In this document: positions 26,559 to 35,629 of the stretch, one piece after another
Layout: each line of letters begins with the position of its first letter
Position numbering within the stretch: the stretch's first letter is position 1
NCBI RefSeq assembly: GCF_004526345.1
Contig: NZ_CP038213.1
Location: 3,596,001 to 3,660,000 of the forward strand
Length of the DNA stretch: 64,000 nucleotides
Direction of reading: 5' to 3'
Source of the DNA: Ornithinimicrobium flavum
Lineage (GTDB): Bacteria > Actinomycetota > Actinomycetes > Actinomycetales > Dermatophilaceae
The notes under the pieces: model-generated
The model's database searches: none
What the model saw: the letters and a program-made list of their open reading frames with translations, nothing else
Told to the model about the DNA's origin: nothing
Made by a program: the position numbers and the translations under genes

Positions 26559-26870
26559 CTACGGGAGCTTGGACGCGAGGACGTCGGCCGCCAGGATCTC
26601 GGGTGCTGCGCCGAGGAGGTGCTGGTTGGCCATCAGGGCTGCGACGATGGCGCCGTTGGCGTGGGCGTCGCGAGCGGCCTCGTCGGGGAATGCATCGAAG
26701 ATCCAGAAGGTGTCGGCGTGGGTCCTGACCGCGAACCAGACAATCGTTCCTACTTCTTCGTTGGCGAGCGCGACAGCGCCGGCGAGCAGATCGGCGAGCG
26801 CGTCGTGCTGTCCATCGGCCGCGACGATCTTGGCGACGAAGGCATACGGAAGTGATGCGGGTGTGGACAT
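26559..26870 (-). CDS. Antibiotic-biosynthesis-monooxygenase-type (ABM) small protein
   Basis: 103 residues of the dimeric alpha/beta ABM fold: YAFVAKIVAADGQHDALADLLAGAVA at the start, the core strand VWFAVRTHADTFWIFDAFPDEAARDAHANG, and a final helix. Such proteins are quinol or haem monooxygenases or stress proteins, and the exact role is not predictable. An AGGAG ribosome site lies 9 nt before the ATG. It is divergent from the GlxA-type regulator, which may control it. Confidence 0.8.
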   Translation of the reverse strand: MSTPASLPYAFVAKIVAADGQHDALADLLAGAVALANEEVGTIVWFAVRTHADTFWIFDAFPDEAARDAHANGAIVAALMANQHLLGAAPEILAADVLASKLP

Positions 26871-26978
26871 GAGGGGTTCTCCTAGGTGTCGAGGTTTCTT
26901 GGTGAAGCGAGTTCAGATTATGACGAGCAAGGGCACGTGAGAAGTGGCGTATACGACAGTATTGCTATTGTTCGCGCC

Positions 26979-27920
26979 ATGCGTATCGGACTCATCGCGA
27001 TCGACGGCTGCTTCGGTTCGGCTGTCGCGTCGGTCATCGACATCGTGCGGGTGGCCGACGGAGCCCGCGGCGATGTCGACCCGCGGATCGAACCGATCGA
27101 ACTCGCCATCCTCGGACCGAAACGGAGAGTGACCACGACGGCATCGATGAGCCTGTCGGTGGACCACCCGCTGTCGGAGTCCGCAGAGTTCGACGTGGTC
27201 GTCGTCCCTGCGCTTGGAACCCTCACGGCCGCCGCTACCAACGACGCCCTCCAGAGCCGAGATGCTCGTTCGGTCATCGCCTCGCTCGGGCGCCTCGACG
27301 ACGCGACCACCCGGATCGCCGCGGCGTGCACCGGCGTGTTCGCTGTCGCCGAGACCGGACGGATGCATCATCGGCGGGCGACGACCAGCTGGTTCCTGGG
27401 GCCGGAGTTCCTGAAGCGCTATCCGACCGTCGCCCTCGATCTCGACACCATGGTCGTGGTCGACGGGAACCTCGTCACCGCCGGCGCCGCGTTCGCCCAC
27501 ATCGACCTCGCGCTCTCACTCGTGCGATCGATCAGCCCCGACCTGGCCCAACATGTCGCCAAGCTCCTCATCATCGACGAGCGTCCGTCGCAGGCGGCCT
27601 TCGTCGCCTACGAACATCTCCGGCACGAGGACCCGATCGTCGTCGAGTTCGAACGCTTCGTGCGCGCCCGCCTGGACGAACCGTTCAACGTCGCCTTCGT
27701 CGCGCAGTCGCTCGGCACCAGCCGGCGCACCCTCGAACGACGAGTCCGTGCGGCGCTCAACCTCACTCCGCTCGGCTTCGTCCAACGGCTTCGCATCGAA
27801 CGAGCTCGGCACCTCTCAGCAACCACGGACCTCACCTCCGCCGAGATCGCGCTACGGGTCGGCTACGCGAACGCCGAGACTCTGCGCTCCCTCCTGCGTA
27901 GGGAGCGACGCCGTTCCTGA
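26979..27920 (+). CDS. GlxA/AraC-family transcriptional regulator
   Basis: 313 residues. Residues about 1-185 form a DJ-1/PfpI-like (GATase-1) domain: MRIGLIAIDGCFGSAVASVIDIV, FDVVVVPALGT and AAACTGVFAVAETG with the conserved Cys. Residues about 220-313 are an AraC helix-turn-helix pair (FNVAFVAQSLGTSRRTLERRVRAAL; TSAEIALRVGYANAETLRSLLRR). ATG 26979 is chosen because MRIGL is the family's usual start. The 108 bp to the divergent ABM gene should hold both promoters. Its base composition is slightly less GC-rich than its neighbours, in keeping with transfer. Confidence 0.85.
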   Translation: MRIGLIAIDGCFGSAVASVIDIVRVADGARGDVDPRIEPIELAILGPKRRVTTTASMSLSVDHPLSESAEFDVVVVPALGTLTAAATNDALQSRDARSVIASLGRLDDATTRIAAACTGVFAVAETGRMHHRRATTSWFLGPEFLKRYPTVALDLDTMVVVDGNLVTAGAAFAHIDLALSLVRSISPDLAQHVAKLLIIDERPSQAAFVAYEHLRHEDPIVVEFERFVRARLDEPFNVAFVAQSLGTSRRTLERRVRAALNLTPLGFVQRLRIERARHLSATTDLTSAEIALRVGYANAETLRSLLRRERRRS

Positions 27921-28354
27921 CCTATCGCCATGCCGTTCTTCCGCTGCACCCAGCGGCGCGCATCTGCGGTTCGAACCCCTCCGGGACGTAGGTACTCAAC
28001 GTCGGAGTCGGTCACTCCTTAAGGTGGCAGGGAATGGTTCCTCACCGGGTTCGTATGTGTCATAAATCGGGTGTTATGGGTAACCGCGATTCTCCGTCGG
28101 TTTGTTATCCACGTTGACGGGGTGGATGATCGATGATCGTGATGCCGGCTGGGTCGGCAGACAACCCACGGGGCGGTTGGCGTTGTTCAGCGCGCGGGGG
28201 GCTCGTCGTGGTCCTCCGCACGTGCGGCCCCTGGTGATCTGGGGCCGCCGCGCGGCAGCTGGTGGGGTCAGGCGGGCTGGGTCGCCCGTGCCTCCTGGGG
28301 GCCCCGGTCCGGCCGGACCCGCCGGTGGCCTGGCGGGCGGCCGGGTCCTCCTTG
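27921..28354. other. Gene-free stretch with a recombination-site-like dyad
   Basis: No gene recognised. At 28061-28078 CATAA-N8-TTATG is a perfect dyad in a T/A-rich patch (TGTCATAAAT ... TTATGGGTAAC), shaped like a tyrosine-recombinase core site. The right part is low-complexity GC-rich sequence joined to the ATPase relic. Confidence 0.35.
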
Positions 28355-28880
28355 CGGCGCAGCAGCCGCAGCAGGTTGTCCTTCATCAGGACGATGTCGG
28401 CCGTCTCGATGGCGACACCGGTGCCGGCGGCACCCATCGCCACGCCGATGTCCGCAGTGGCCAGCGCGGGGGCGTCGTCGATGCCGACCTGGGCACCGAC
28501 CGCCCGGGCGACCGGCTCGATGTCACCGGTGAGCATGACGACCTTCTTGACACCGGCGTTGTGCAGCCTGCGCACCATCTCCGGGGCATCCTCGCGGATC
28601 TTGTCCGCGACGGCGACCACGCCGATCGCGCGGCGTCGCAGGCGACGACCCGGTCAGCTGCGGGCGACCCTTGGTCAGAGTGCCGGTCTTGTCCAGCGCG
28701 ACGGCGTCGATCCTGGCGGAGGTCTCGAGGAACTCGCCGCCCTTGATCAGCATGCCGTCCTTGGCGCCGCGGCCGATGCCGGCCACGATCGAGACCGGGA
28801 TGGAGATGACCAGCGCGCCGGGGCAGGCGATAACCAGCAGGGTCAGAGCCAGGACGACGTCGCGGGTGAACGGGCGCCCG
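28355..28880 (-). pseudogene. Relic of a P1B metal ATPase
   Basis: Pieces of a metal-exporting ATPase with internal deletions and frame changes. Present are [25 protein letters not shown] (CPG motif), [35 protein letters not shown], then, in another frame, [30 protein letters not shown] and PALATADIGVAMGAAGTGVAIETADI. The nucleotide-binding domain between GRPQLT and VADK is gone. So is the MVGDGVND hinge: VGIDD runs straight into APALA. Both ends are missing. Not functional. Confidence 0.85.
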
Positions 28881-28940
28881 CGCGCCGGCTAACCGTCGGC
28901 TAACCGGGGCTCGCCCCTTCCGACGCGCCGGATGCCCCAG

Positions 28941-29066
28941 TCACCGATCGAGCATGAGCATCAAGATCGGGACAAAGTACCCGGCCGCCAGCAGCGCCAC
29001 GACCAACAACATCAGACGGGGCGCCCAGGACCGGCCGGTCGGTCGGTCACCCTTGCGCCTCACCAT
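28941..29066 (-). CDS. Possible 41-residue membrane peptide
   Basis: Basic N-terminus (MVRRKGDRPTGRSWAP) followed by one clear membrane helix (LMLLVVALLAAGYFVPILML). No ribosome site is evident and no family is recognised. It lies in the 345-bp gap between the ATPase relic and lnt, which holds nothing else recognisable. Confidence 0.3.
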   Translation of the reverse strand: MVRRKGDRPTGRSWAPRLMLLVVALLAAGYFVPILMLMLDR

Positions 29067-29225
29067 GTCCCGGTCGACGTGCCGTGAGCCGAAAGGGCCA
29101 CTCGCGACGTCGCACTCTTGGTCATCTACCCTCTTCCGTAGCGCACTGTCCGTGAAGCAAAAGTATCCACCCTCGGGCGCGCCCAGCACCGGCTGGCCAC
29201 CGCAGCAGGGTCACCTCACGCCTCT

Positions 29226-30869
29226 TCATCGACCGCCTGCTGTCCGAGGGACCAGCCCGGTCGACGACCCCATCTCTGCCGCCTGGCTCGGACCGGCCAG
29301 CTCCGGCCGACGCCTCGCCATCCACACCATGCCCAGGACCACGACGACCGCGGCGGCGGGCACAACCCAGGGGCCCGTGCGGACAGCGAGGGTCTGCTCG
29401 GTACGTAGCGGCAGCTGGGCGAGCAGGGTGGCCTGTGTGTACGGGTCGGTGCGTTGGTGCACGACACCGTCGGGGCTGATCAGCCCGGAGACCCCGACGT
29501 TGCTAACGTGCGCGACGGAGCGGCCGTACTCGACGGCGCGTACGCGGGAGATGGCCAGGTGCTGCACGGACTGGTCGCCGTCGCCGAACCAGGCGCTGCT
29601 CGTGGGAACCACGAGCAGCTGCGCGCCGCCGCCGGTGACGAGGTCGCGCACCGCCCGGTCGACGACGATCTCGAAGCAGATGGCCAGACCCAGGTCCACC
29701 GGCCCCACGTCGGACAAAGGAACCGAGATCAGACCGGGACGGTCGCCGGCGCGCAGGTCGACGATCCGGTCCACCCATGGGCTGAGGTGCTTCAGGAGTG
29801 GCCGCAGCGGCATGACCTCACCGAAGGGTGCCAGGTAGACCTTGCTGTAGGTCTGGTCGAGCCCGTGCCCGGGCAGGTAACTGAACATCATGTTCGAGGG
29901 TGGCCCGGCCCCGCCCTGCCGGGACAGGCCGCCAAGCACCAGCGGGGCTCCCAGGGCTTCCACGGCCGCCATGATCTGGTCGGTGGCGGCCGGGCCGGCC
30001 TGCGAGTCCAGGGGGTCCAGGTCGGTGGCGCCCTCGGGCCACACGAGCAGGTCCGCAGGTGCAGCCTCGCCGGCGGTCACACTGGCTGCTAACTCGTGGG
30101 TGGGGTCGGTGTACTGGTCCAGCATCGTCCCGGGCTCGGCGGTCAGGGTCCGGGAGTAGCCCTCGGGGATGTCGCCCTGGACCGCGGCCACGGTCACCGG
30201 CTCGCCCGCGGTCGGCCGCGGGACCAGCACCGGGGCGACCACCACAGCGGTGGCACCAGCCAGGGCAACGGCGGCCCGGCGCAGGTCGGTGCGTCCCGGT
30301 GCGAAGATCTGCTGGGCGGCGACGGCGAGGAGCCCGCCGGCGAGGGCGACCAGGAACCCCAGGCCCGCGACCGCGAGAAGGCTGACGGCGCCGAGCATCG
30401 GCGAGTCCGCCTGGCTGAAGCCCAGCCGGGCCCAGGGAAAGCCGCCGAACGGGGTGACCGAGCGTGCCCATTCCATGAGCACCCACGCCGCGGCACCGAC
30501 GACCGGGCGGACGCTGCCCGTGCGCTGGACCAGCGTGAGCAGCACACCCAGAGCCCCCGGGTACAGGGCCGAGGCCGCGCTCATGGCCAGCCACGCCGGG
30601 GCACCAGCGTAGGTGCCGGCCCAGGTGAACATCGGCGTGAACCAGGCCAGTCCCAGCAGCAGCCCGCACAGACCACCCGCCCACCAGGACGACCCGGCGG
30701 TGGCCAGCGCCAGCGCAGCGCACCCGAGGATCGCCAGCCACCACACGTCGTACCCGGGGAACGCCAGCCACAGGGCGACACCACCCAACAGCCCGAGCAG
30801 CATGCGTGCCGCGAGCACCCGCAGCCGGGACTCGTGGCCCGTCCGAAGCGGACGGGCCAGCCTAGGCAT
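29226..30869 (-). CDS. lnt: Apolipoprotein N-acyltransferase
   Basis: Adds the third acyl chain to the N-terminal Cys of lipoproteins in the membrane. It is 547 residues, with about six N-terminal membrane helices (1-215), a nitrilase-type catalytic domain (225-490) and a last helix. The catalytic triad is visible: Glu279 (LLVWPEGATD), Lys343 (SKVYLAPFGE) and Cys398 (AICFEI). Its start overlaps the upstream CDF by 8 bp. It sits in a metal-resistance block with an lspA fragment and a lipoprotein gene, so it may be an accessory copy that processes island lipoproteins. Confidence 0.92.
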   Translation of the reverse strand: MPRLARPLRTGHESRLRVLAARMLLGLLGGVALWLAFPGYDVWWLAILGCAALALATAGSSWWAGGLCGLLLGLAWFTPMFTWAGTYAGAPAWLAMSAASALYPGALGVLLTLVQRTGSVRPVVGAAAWVLMEWARSVTPFGGFPWARLGFSQADSPMLGAVSLLAVAGLGFLVALAGGLLAVAAQQIFAPGRTDLRRAAVALAGATAVVVAPVLVPRPTAGEPVTVAAVQGDIPEGYSRTLTAEPGTMLDQYTDPTHELAASVTAGEAAPADLLVWPEGATDLDPLDSQAGPAATDQIMAAVEALGAPLVLGGLSRQGGAGPPSNMMFSYLPGHGLDQTYSKVYLAPFGEVMPLRPLLKHLSPWVDRIVDLRAGDRPGLISVPLSDVGPVDLGLAICFEIVVDRAVRDLVTGGGAQLLVVPTSSAWFGDGDQSVQHLAISRVRAVEYGRSVAHVSNVGVSGLISPDGVVHQRTDPYTQATLLAQLPLRTEQTLAVRTGPWVVPAAAVVVVLGMVWMARRRPELAGPSQAAEMGSSTGLVPRTAGGR

Positions 30870-31797
30870 GGGCGGCGTGCTCGCGTGCGGCGTGGTCGGG
30901 TGGTTCGAGCTGGAAGGTGGAGTGCTCGATGCTGACGGTGAAGTGGGCGGCGACGCAGTCCTGGAGCTGGGCGAGCATCTCGGCGGCGTGGCCGTCGGTG
31001 AAGCACTCGTCGTCCAGGACGACGTGGGCGCTCAGCACGGGCAGTCCGGTGGCGATGGTGGAGGCGTGCAGGTCGTGGACTTCGCGCACGTGCTCAAGCT
31101 CCAAGATATGGGCTCGGACCTGGTCCAGGTCGAGCCCCTTGGGTGTGAACTCCATCAGGACGCTCGTCGTCTCGCGGATCAGGAGAGCGGCGCGGGGAAT
31201 GATCATGAGGGCGATCGCCAGGGCAGCGATGGTGTCGGCACGCTGGAAACCCGTGGTCATGATGAGGACGGCCGAGGCGATGACCGCCAGTGTGCCCAAC
31301 GCGTCCATGAGGACTTCCAGGAAGGCAGCGCGCATGTTGAAGTTGGCGCCGCGACCGGACGCCAGCACAGAGATAGCGACGATGTTGAGCACGAGCCCGA
31401 TGACCCCGAACACCAGCACCTCGGACCCGGGCAGCTCTGGTGGATCGGCCCAACGGTCCAGGGCTTCCAGGAGCGCATAGACGCTGACTCCGCTCAGCAG
31501 CACCGCCTGTCCGAGTGCGGCGAGCACCTCGATGCGGCGGAACCCCCAGGTGCGCTTGCTGCTCGCTGGTCGGCCCATCAGCACGGCCGCCACCAGGGCG
31601 ACCAGCAGACCGATGGCGTCGGTCAGGGAGTGGACGACGTCGACGAGGAGGGCCAGGCTGCCGGTGAGCCAGGCGCCGACGGCTTGCGCAACGACGATGG
31701 AGAGCACCAGGGCGAAGGCGATGCCGAGGCGGCGACGGAAGTTAGGTTCTGTGGCGGCTTCGTCGGGGCTGGGTCGGTGGTCGTGACCGGCACTCAT
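30862..31797 (-). CDS. Cation diffusion facilitator, CzcD-like
   Basis: 311-residue Zn/Cd/Co proton antiporter in the inner membrane. Seen are an N-terminal GHDH tail, VVHSLTDAIGLLVALVAA (helix 2 metal site), TWGFRRIEVLAALGQ, NMRAAFLEVLMDALGTLAV (helix 5) and the regulatory C-terminal domain VHDLHASTIATGLPVLSAHVV. It closely resembles the frameshifted CDF at 17790-18699 and shows what that one should read. Start and stop overlap both neighbours, so it belongs to the operon arsR-ATPase-CDF-lnt. Confidence 0.92.
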   Translation of the reverse strand: MSAGHDHRPSPDEAATEPNFRRRLGIAFALVLSIVVAQAVGAWLTGSLALLVDVVHSLTDAIGLLVALVAAVLMGRPASSKRTWGFRRIEVLAALGQAVLLSGVSVYALLEALDRWADPPELPGSEVLVFGVIGLVLNIVAISVLASGRGANFNMRAAFLEVLMDALGTLAVIASAVLIMTTGFQRADTIAALAIALMIIPRAALLIRETTSVLMEFTPKGLDLDQVRAHILELEHVREVHDLHASTIATGLPVLSAHVVLDDECFTDGHAAEMLAQLQDCVAAHFTVSIEHSTFQLEPPDHAAREHAAHA

Positions 31798-33788
31798 GCG
31801 GTGGCTCCTTCCATGGGGGTCTCCTGGAGGGCGGTGGTGCCGAGCGTGGGCAGGTGCTTGGCGCGCCCGGCGCGCACGCCGTTGGCGATGACCAGGACCT
31901 CGGCCACCTCGTGGATCAGGACGACAGCTGCCAAACCGAGGACGCCGAGCAGCGCCAACGGGATGAGGACCGCGATGAGGGCCAGGGAGGCCACGACGTT
32001 CTGCAGCATGATCGCCCGAGTACGGCGGGCGTGGTCGAACGCGAACGGCAGCAGCCGCAGGTCGTCGCCCATGAGTGCGACGTCCGCGGTCTCGATCGCG
32101 ACGTCGGTGCCCATGGCGCCCATCGCGACGCCGACGTCGGCGGTCGCCAGCGCAGGTGCGTCGTTGACGCCGTCCCCGACCATCGCGGTCGGACCGTGGG
32201 AGCGGAGCCCGCGGACCGCTTGCGACTTGTCCTCGGGCCGCAGGTCGGCGTGGACCTGCGTGATCCCGGCCTGCGCGGCCAGCGCCCGCGCCGTGACCCC
32301 GTTGTCGCCGGTGAGCATGGCCACGGAGTAGCCGTGCTCAAGGAAGCGATCGACGACCTCGGCCGCCTCGGGCCGCAGCTCGTCCCGGACGGCGATCGCA
32401 CCGACCACGTGACCGTCCACCTCGACCACGACCGCGGTCGCGCCCGCCTGCTGCATACCCCTCACCTGCCCGGTCAGGGTGCCGGGGTCGACCCAGTCCG
32501 GCTTTCCCAGCCGGACCCGGGCACCGTCCACGGTCCCGACCAGGCCCGCGCCGACGACGGCGTCCACGTCCTGCGCGGCGGGAACCTGGCCGGTGGCGGC
32601 AAGGATCGCTGCGGCCAGCGGGTGCTCGCTGCGCGCCTCCAGCGCCGCCGCCCAGGCCAGCACCTGCTCCCGGTCGGTGCCGGAAACGGTGGCCACGTCG
32701 ATCACGGCCGGCTGGTTGCGGGTCAGGGTGCCGGTCTTGTCCAGGGCGACCGTGCGCACCCTGCCCAGCGCCTCCATCGCGGCTCCGCCCTTGACCAGGA
32801 TCCCGCGCCGGCTGGCCGCGCCGATCGAGGCGACCGCCGTGACCGGTACCGAGATCGCCAGGGCGCACGGGGAGGCGGCCACCACCATCACCAGGGCCCG
32901 CTCCACCCAGACTGACGGGTCACCCAGGAGCGCACCGAGGAACGCGGTCAGTGCGGCGGTGACCAGGATGCCCGGCACCAGCGGCCCGGCGATCCGGTCG
33001 GCCAGCCGCTGGGTGGCGCCACGGCGGGATTGCTCGGCCTCCACCACGTGCACGATCCGAGCCAGGGAGTTGTCCTCCGCGGCGGAGGTGACCTCCACCT
33101 CCAGCGCTCCGGTGCCGTTGACCGACCCGGCGAAGACGTCCTGACCCGGCCCGGCCTCCACCGGCATCGACTCACCGGTGATCGCCGAGGTGTCCAGAGC
33201 ACTGCGGCCGGTCCGCACAGTCCCGTCGGTCGCCAGCCGTTCCCCGGGCCGCACGATCATGACGTCGCCGACCACTAGCTGTGCCGGGTCCACCACTAGT
33301 TCCCGGCCGTCGCGGAGCACGCTGGCCTCCTTGGGCACCAGGTCCAGCAGCGCCCGCAGGCCGTGCCGGGTCCGGACCAGGGAGTACTCCTCCAAGCCCT
33401 CGCTGAGGGAGAACAGGAACGCCAGCGCCGCAGCCTCCTCCACCTGCCCCAGCAGGGTCGCCCCGACCGCACCGATCGTCATCAGCAGACCCACCCCGAG
33501 CTTGCCGCGCGCCAGGCGGCGCAACGCACCCGGCACGAACGTGGAACCACCCACGACCAATGCCGCTGCAGCGAGCACCAGCCCGAGCGTGTCCCATCTG
33601 GCGAGCCCGGCGAGGAACCCGGTACCCAGCAGCGCACCGGAGAGCAGCCCCAGCTGGACCTCCCGCACCTGCCACAGCCGAGTCGCCGGCTCCTGGGCCT
33701 GTCCTGCAACAGCTGGCGACCCGGCGGCCACTTCGCACCCGCACGCGTCCACCCCCACCTCCCGCTGCGGCGTCTCCGACCCGCTCAC
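31794..33788 (-). CDS. Metal-exporting P1B ATPase with SPC motif
   Basis: 664 residues. An N-terminal Cys pair (DACGCEV) may bind metal. Then come membrane helices, TGES (ITGESMP), the membrane motif AASPCALAIS, DKTGT, SEHPLA, MLTGDN, GDGVNDAP, and HEVAEVLVIANG in the last helices. SPC is typical of P1B-4 ATPases (Co, Fe or Zn), but HEVAE is closer to the Zn/Cd group, so the metal is open. The GTG start at 33788 is chosen for GGAGG upstream and its GTGA overlap with the arsR stop. Probably induced when ArsR binds metal. Confidence 0.88.
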   Translation of the reverse strand: MSGSETPQREVGVDACGCEVAAGSPAVAGQAQEPATRLWQVREVQLGLLSGALLGTGFLAGLARWDTLGLVLAAAALVVGGSTFVPGALRRLARGKLGVGLLMTIGAVGATLLGQVEEAAALAFLFSLSEGLEEYSLVRTRHGLRALLDLVPKEASVLRDGRELVVDPAQLVVGDVMIVRPGERLATDGTVRTGRSALDTSAITGESMPVEAGPGQDVFAGSVNGTGALEVEVTSAAEDNSLARIVHVVEAEQSRRGATQRLADRIAGPLVPGILVTAALTAFLGALLGDPSVWVERALVMVVAASPCALAISVPVTAVASIGAASRRGILVKGGAAMEALGRVRTVALDKTGTLTRNQPAVIDVATVSGTDREQVLAWAAALEARSEHPLAAAILAATGQVPAAQDVDAVVGAGLVGTVDGARVRLGKPDWVDPGTLTGQVRGMQQAGATAVVVEVDGHVVGAIAVRDELRPEAAEVVDRFLEHGYSVAMLTGDNGVTARALAAQAGITQVHADLRPEDKSQAVRGLRSHGPTAMVGDGVNDAPALATADVGVAMGAMGTDVAIETADVALMGDDLRLLPFAFDHARRTRAIMLQNVVASLALIAVLIPLALLGVLGLAAVVLIHEVAEVLVIANGVRAGRAKHLPTLGTTALQETPMEGATA

Positions 33789-34213
33789 GCCCCCGCCTCC
33801 TGCCCGGCGTGCGTGCGCAGCTCCTCCGGGGCCGGATTCCCCGCGGTCCCCACCCCGTAGTTCGGGCACAACGCCACCGCATACCCCGACGCCGCGAGCA
33901 GCCGCTCCGCCGCGTCCAGCACCCCCAGCAGCTCAGCGGCACTGGTCAGCGAGAACATCGAGGCCCGACCCTGCGGGCGCGAGACCACCAGGCCACAGTC
34001 CCGCAGGCACGCCAGATGCGCACTCACCGTGGACTGCGCCAGCCCCAGGTGCTCCGTCAGCTCCCGCACCTTGTGCTCCCCCAGGCTCAGGCGCTGCAGG
34101 ATCGCCAACCGCGACGGGTCCGACAACCCGTGGAACAGCGCCGCCGCGACGTCCAGGCCACCGACTCCAAGGTCACTGTCCGCCCCACCCGGGCTCTTCG
34201 CTGTGATCGCCAT
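33785..34213 (-). CDS. ArsR-family metal-sensing repressor
   Basis: 142-residue winged-helix repressor: FHGLSDPSRLAILQRL, then ELTEHLGLAQSTVSAHLACLRDCGLVVSRPQGR. Cys69 and Cys73 in the recognition helix and Cys116 (ALCPNYG) form a likely Cd/Pb/Zn site like those of CadC and CmtR. ATG 34213 is the first Met before the domain. It is first gene of the operon with the SPC ATPase, CDF and lnt, and by family precedent represses it until metal binds. No clear operator dyad was seen upstream. Confidence 0.88.
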   Translation of the reverse strand: MAITAKSPGGADSDLGVGGLDVAAALFHGLSDPSRLAILQRLSLGEHKVRELTEHLGLAQSTVSAHLACLRDCGLVVSRPQGRASMFSLTSAAELLGVLDAAERLLAASGYAVALCPNYGVGTAGNPAPEELRTHAGQEAGA

Positions 34214-34266
34214 AGAGCGATGATAGCGCAGGAGACAGGTAGGCGGCCGCCCGCCCGGGAATCTTC

Positions 34267-34650
34267 TCACCCGGTATGCAGGTAGTCGGTGACCACACCG
34301 TCCAGGGCCCGGTCGATGAGGTTGGCCAGGGCGCCACCAAGGATCGCCGCCACGGCGATCACCTGCCACTGGGTCCACGTCCTGGCGGCCTGCCAGGCGA
34401 AGACCGCGACCCCGGCGGTGACCAGTCCGGTGACGGTGAGCACTAGGGCGGCTGGTGCAGCGGCGCCTACCGAGAACGCCACCCCCGGGTTGTAGGCCAG
34501 TACCAGGTCCACCGGGCCGACCTCGACGCTGCCGTCGCCAGGCAGCGCCCGCTCAGCCCACGCCTTGATCGTCAAGTCGACCACGGCCACCACGCCAGCC
34601 GCGGCGTACACCGCGGCGACTGGCGGGAAGCGTCTCATCCAGGAGTCCAT
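34267..34650 (-). pseudogene. lspA: Signal peptidase II, truncated at the C-terminus
   Basis: Membrane aspartic protease that removes lipoprotein signal peptides. The 127 residues contain four hydrophobic segments, VVDLTIKAWAERALP, YNPGVAFSV and GGALANLIDR, which carries the first catalytic Asp. The reading frame stops right after VVTDYLHTG, before the FNxAD motif that holds the second catalytic Asp, so the enzyme should be inactive. No continuation is found in any frame downstream. It lies directly upstream of arsR on the same strand. Confidence 0.75.
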
Positions 34651-34771
34651 CAAGGCTGTCGGCCGGACCCTTCGGGGTAAGGGGTCACCGGGCGGCACTG
34701 GTCGACTGCGACACTGAGGCTGGCGTCGCGCTCGATGTTCGGGCCGACGCGGCACGCGAATGGCGAACCCG

Positions 34772-34777
34772 TATAAT
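34772..34777 (+). promoter_or_regulatory. Possible -10 box before the cytochrome c genes
   Basis: TATAAT stands out in an otherwise GC-rich 266-bp gap between lspA and the next + strand gene. No good -35 hexamer is placed 17 bp upstream, so the call is weak. Nothing else is recognised in this gap. Confidence 0.3.
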
Positions 34778-34916
34778 CGTCACACCCAGATAGTAGCGGC
34801 ACAACATGATGAGAAGTTGGTGGCGGTCCGGCCCCGGTGAAAGCGTGCACACCCTCGAGGTCCGTACCAAAGACACACCGTCACGTCCTTGAGGCGGAAG
34901 GCGAAAGGCACTGACC

Positions 34917-35036
34917 ATGGGCCACACACAGTGGACCGACGCGGCAGACGATCCCGAGGTCACCGGGCTCACCGCCATGCGGGCACGCCCGCCTGCAGGA
35001 GTCAACAAAGAGCCTCTCGCCGAGGTGGGCCGATGA
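34917..35036 (+). CDS. Possible 39-residue leader gene before resA
   Basis: Short frame starting MGHTQWTDAADDPEVTGLTA and ending with TGA inside the ATGA of the next start, the same 4-bp coupling used by the genes behind it. GGCGAAAGG upstream is a poor ribosome site. No family recognised; it could be a translational leader or a real small protein. Confidence 0.35.
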   Translation: MGHTQWTDAADDPEVTGLTAMRARPPAGVNKEPLAEVGR

Positions 35037-35629
35037 ACCGAGCACGCGTCATAGCCCTCTTCGTTGCCGCTTCCTTAACCCTCGCCGGCTGCAGCGGGGA
35101 AGAGTCGAGCATCAACGAGCAGATGCGCCAGGGAGACCAGAAGGGTTACGTCGCCGGTGACGGCACCGTGCAGGCCTTGGCGCCCGCGCAGCGCGAGACG
35201 GTGATCACGCTCGAGGGCACCACCTTGGAGGAGGAGCCCTGGTCCTCTGCGGACCACCGTGGCGAGGTCGTGGTGATCAACGTGTGGGGCTCCTGGTGCG
35301 GTCCGTGCATCGAGGAGGCGCCCGACCTGGAGCAGGTTGCCTCCGACCTGCGCGAGGCGGGTGAGCCGGTGCAGTTCATCGGCGTCAACAGCCGTGACTC
35401 GGTATCGAACGCCCTGGCCTTCCAGGAGGCTTACGACGTCTCCTACCCCTCGCTGCAAGACGACGGCGGGCGCACCCGTGCCCAGCTCGGCGGGCTGGCT
35501 GTGGCGACCCCGTCGACGATCCTGCTGGATGGGCAGGGCAGGGTGGCCGCCCGCGTCAGCGGACAGGTGGACGCCTCGACACTGCGCGGCCTGGTCGATG
35601 ACGTGCTCGACAGCGAAGGCCGGCGATGA
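35033..35629 (+). CDS. ResA/TlpA-type lipoprotein thioredoxin
   Basis: Membrane-anchored thiol oxidoreductase that keeps apocytochrome c cysteines reduced on the outer face. 198 residues: a signal peptide with lipobox LTLAGC (Cys20), then a thioredoxin fold with active site WGSWCGPC (Cys89, Cys92), IGVNSRDS and a cis-Pro ATPSTILLD loop. It is first of four overlapping or abutting genes (resA-ccdA-resB-resC) that make a complete system II maturation pathway. As a lipoprotein it would need LspA and Lnt, both encoded nearby. Confidence 0.9.
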   Translation: MNRARVIALFVAASLTLAGCSGEESSINEQMRQGDQKGYVAGDGTVQALAPAQRETVITLEGTTLEEEPWSSADHRGEVVVINVWGSWCGPCIEEAPDLEQVASDLREAGEPVQFIGVNSRDSVSNALAFQEAYDVSYPSLQDDGGRTRAQLGGLAVATPSTILLDGQGRVAARVSGQVDASTLRGLVDDVLDSEGRR

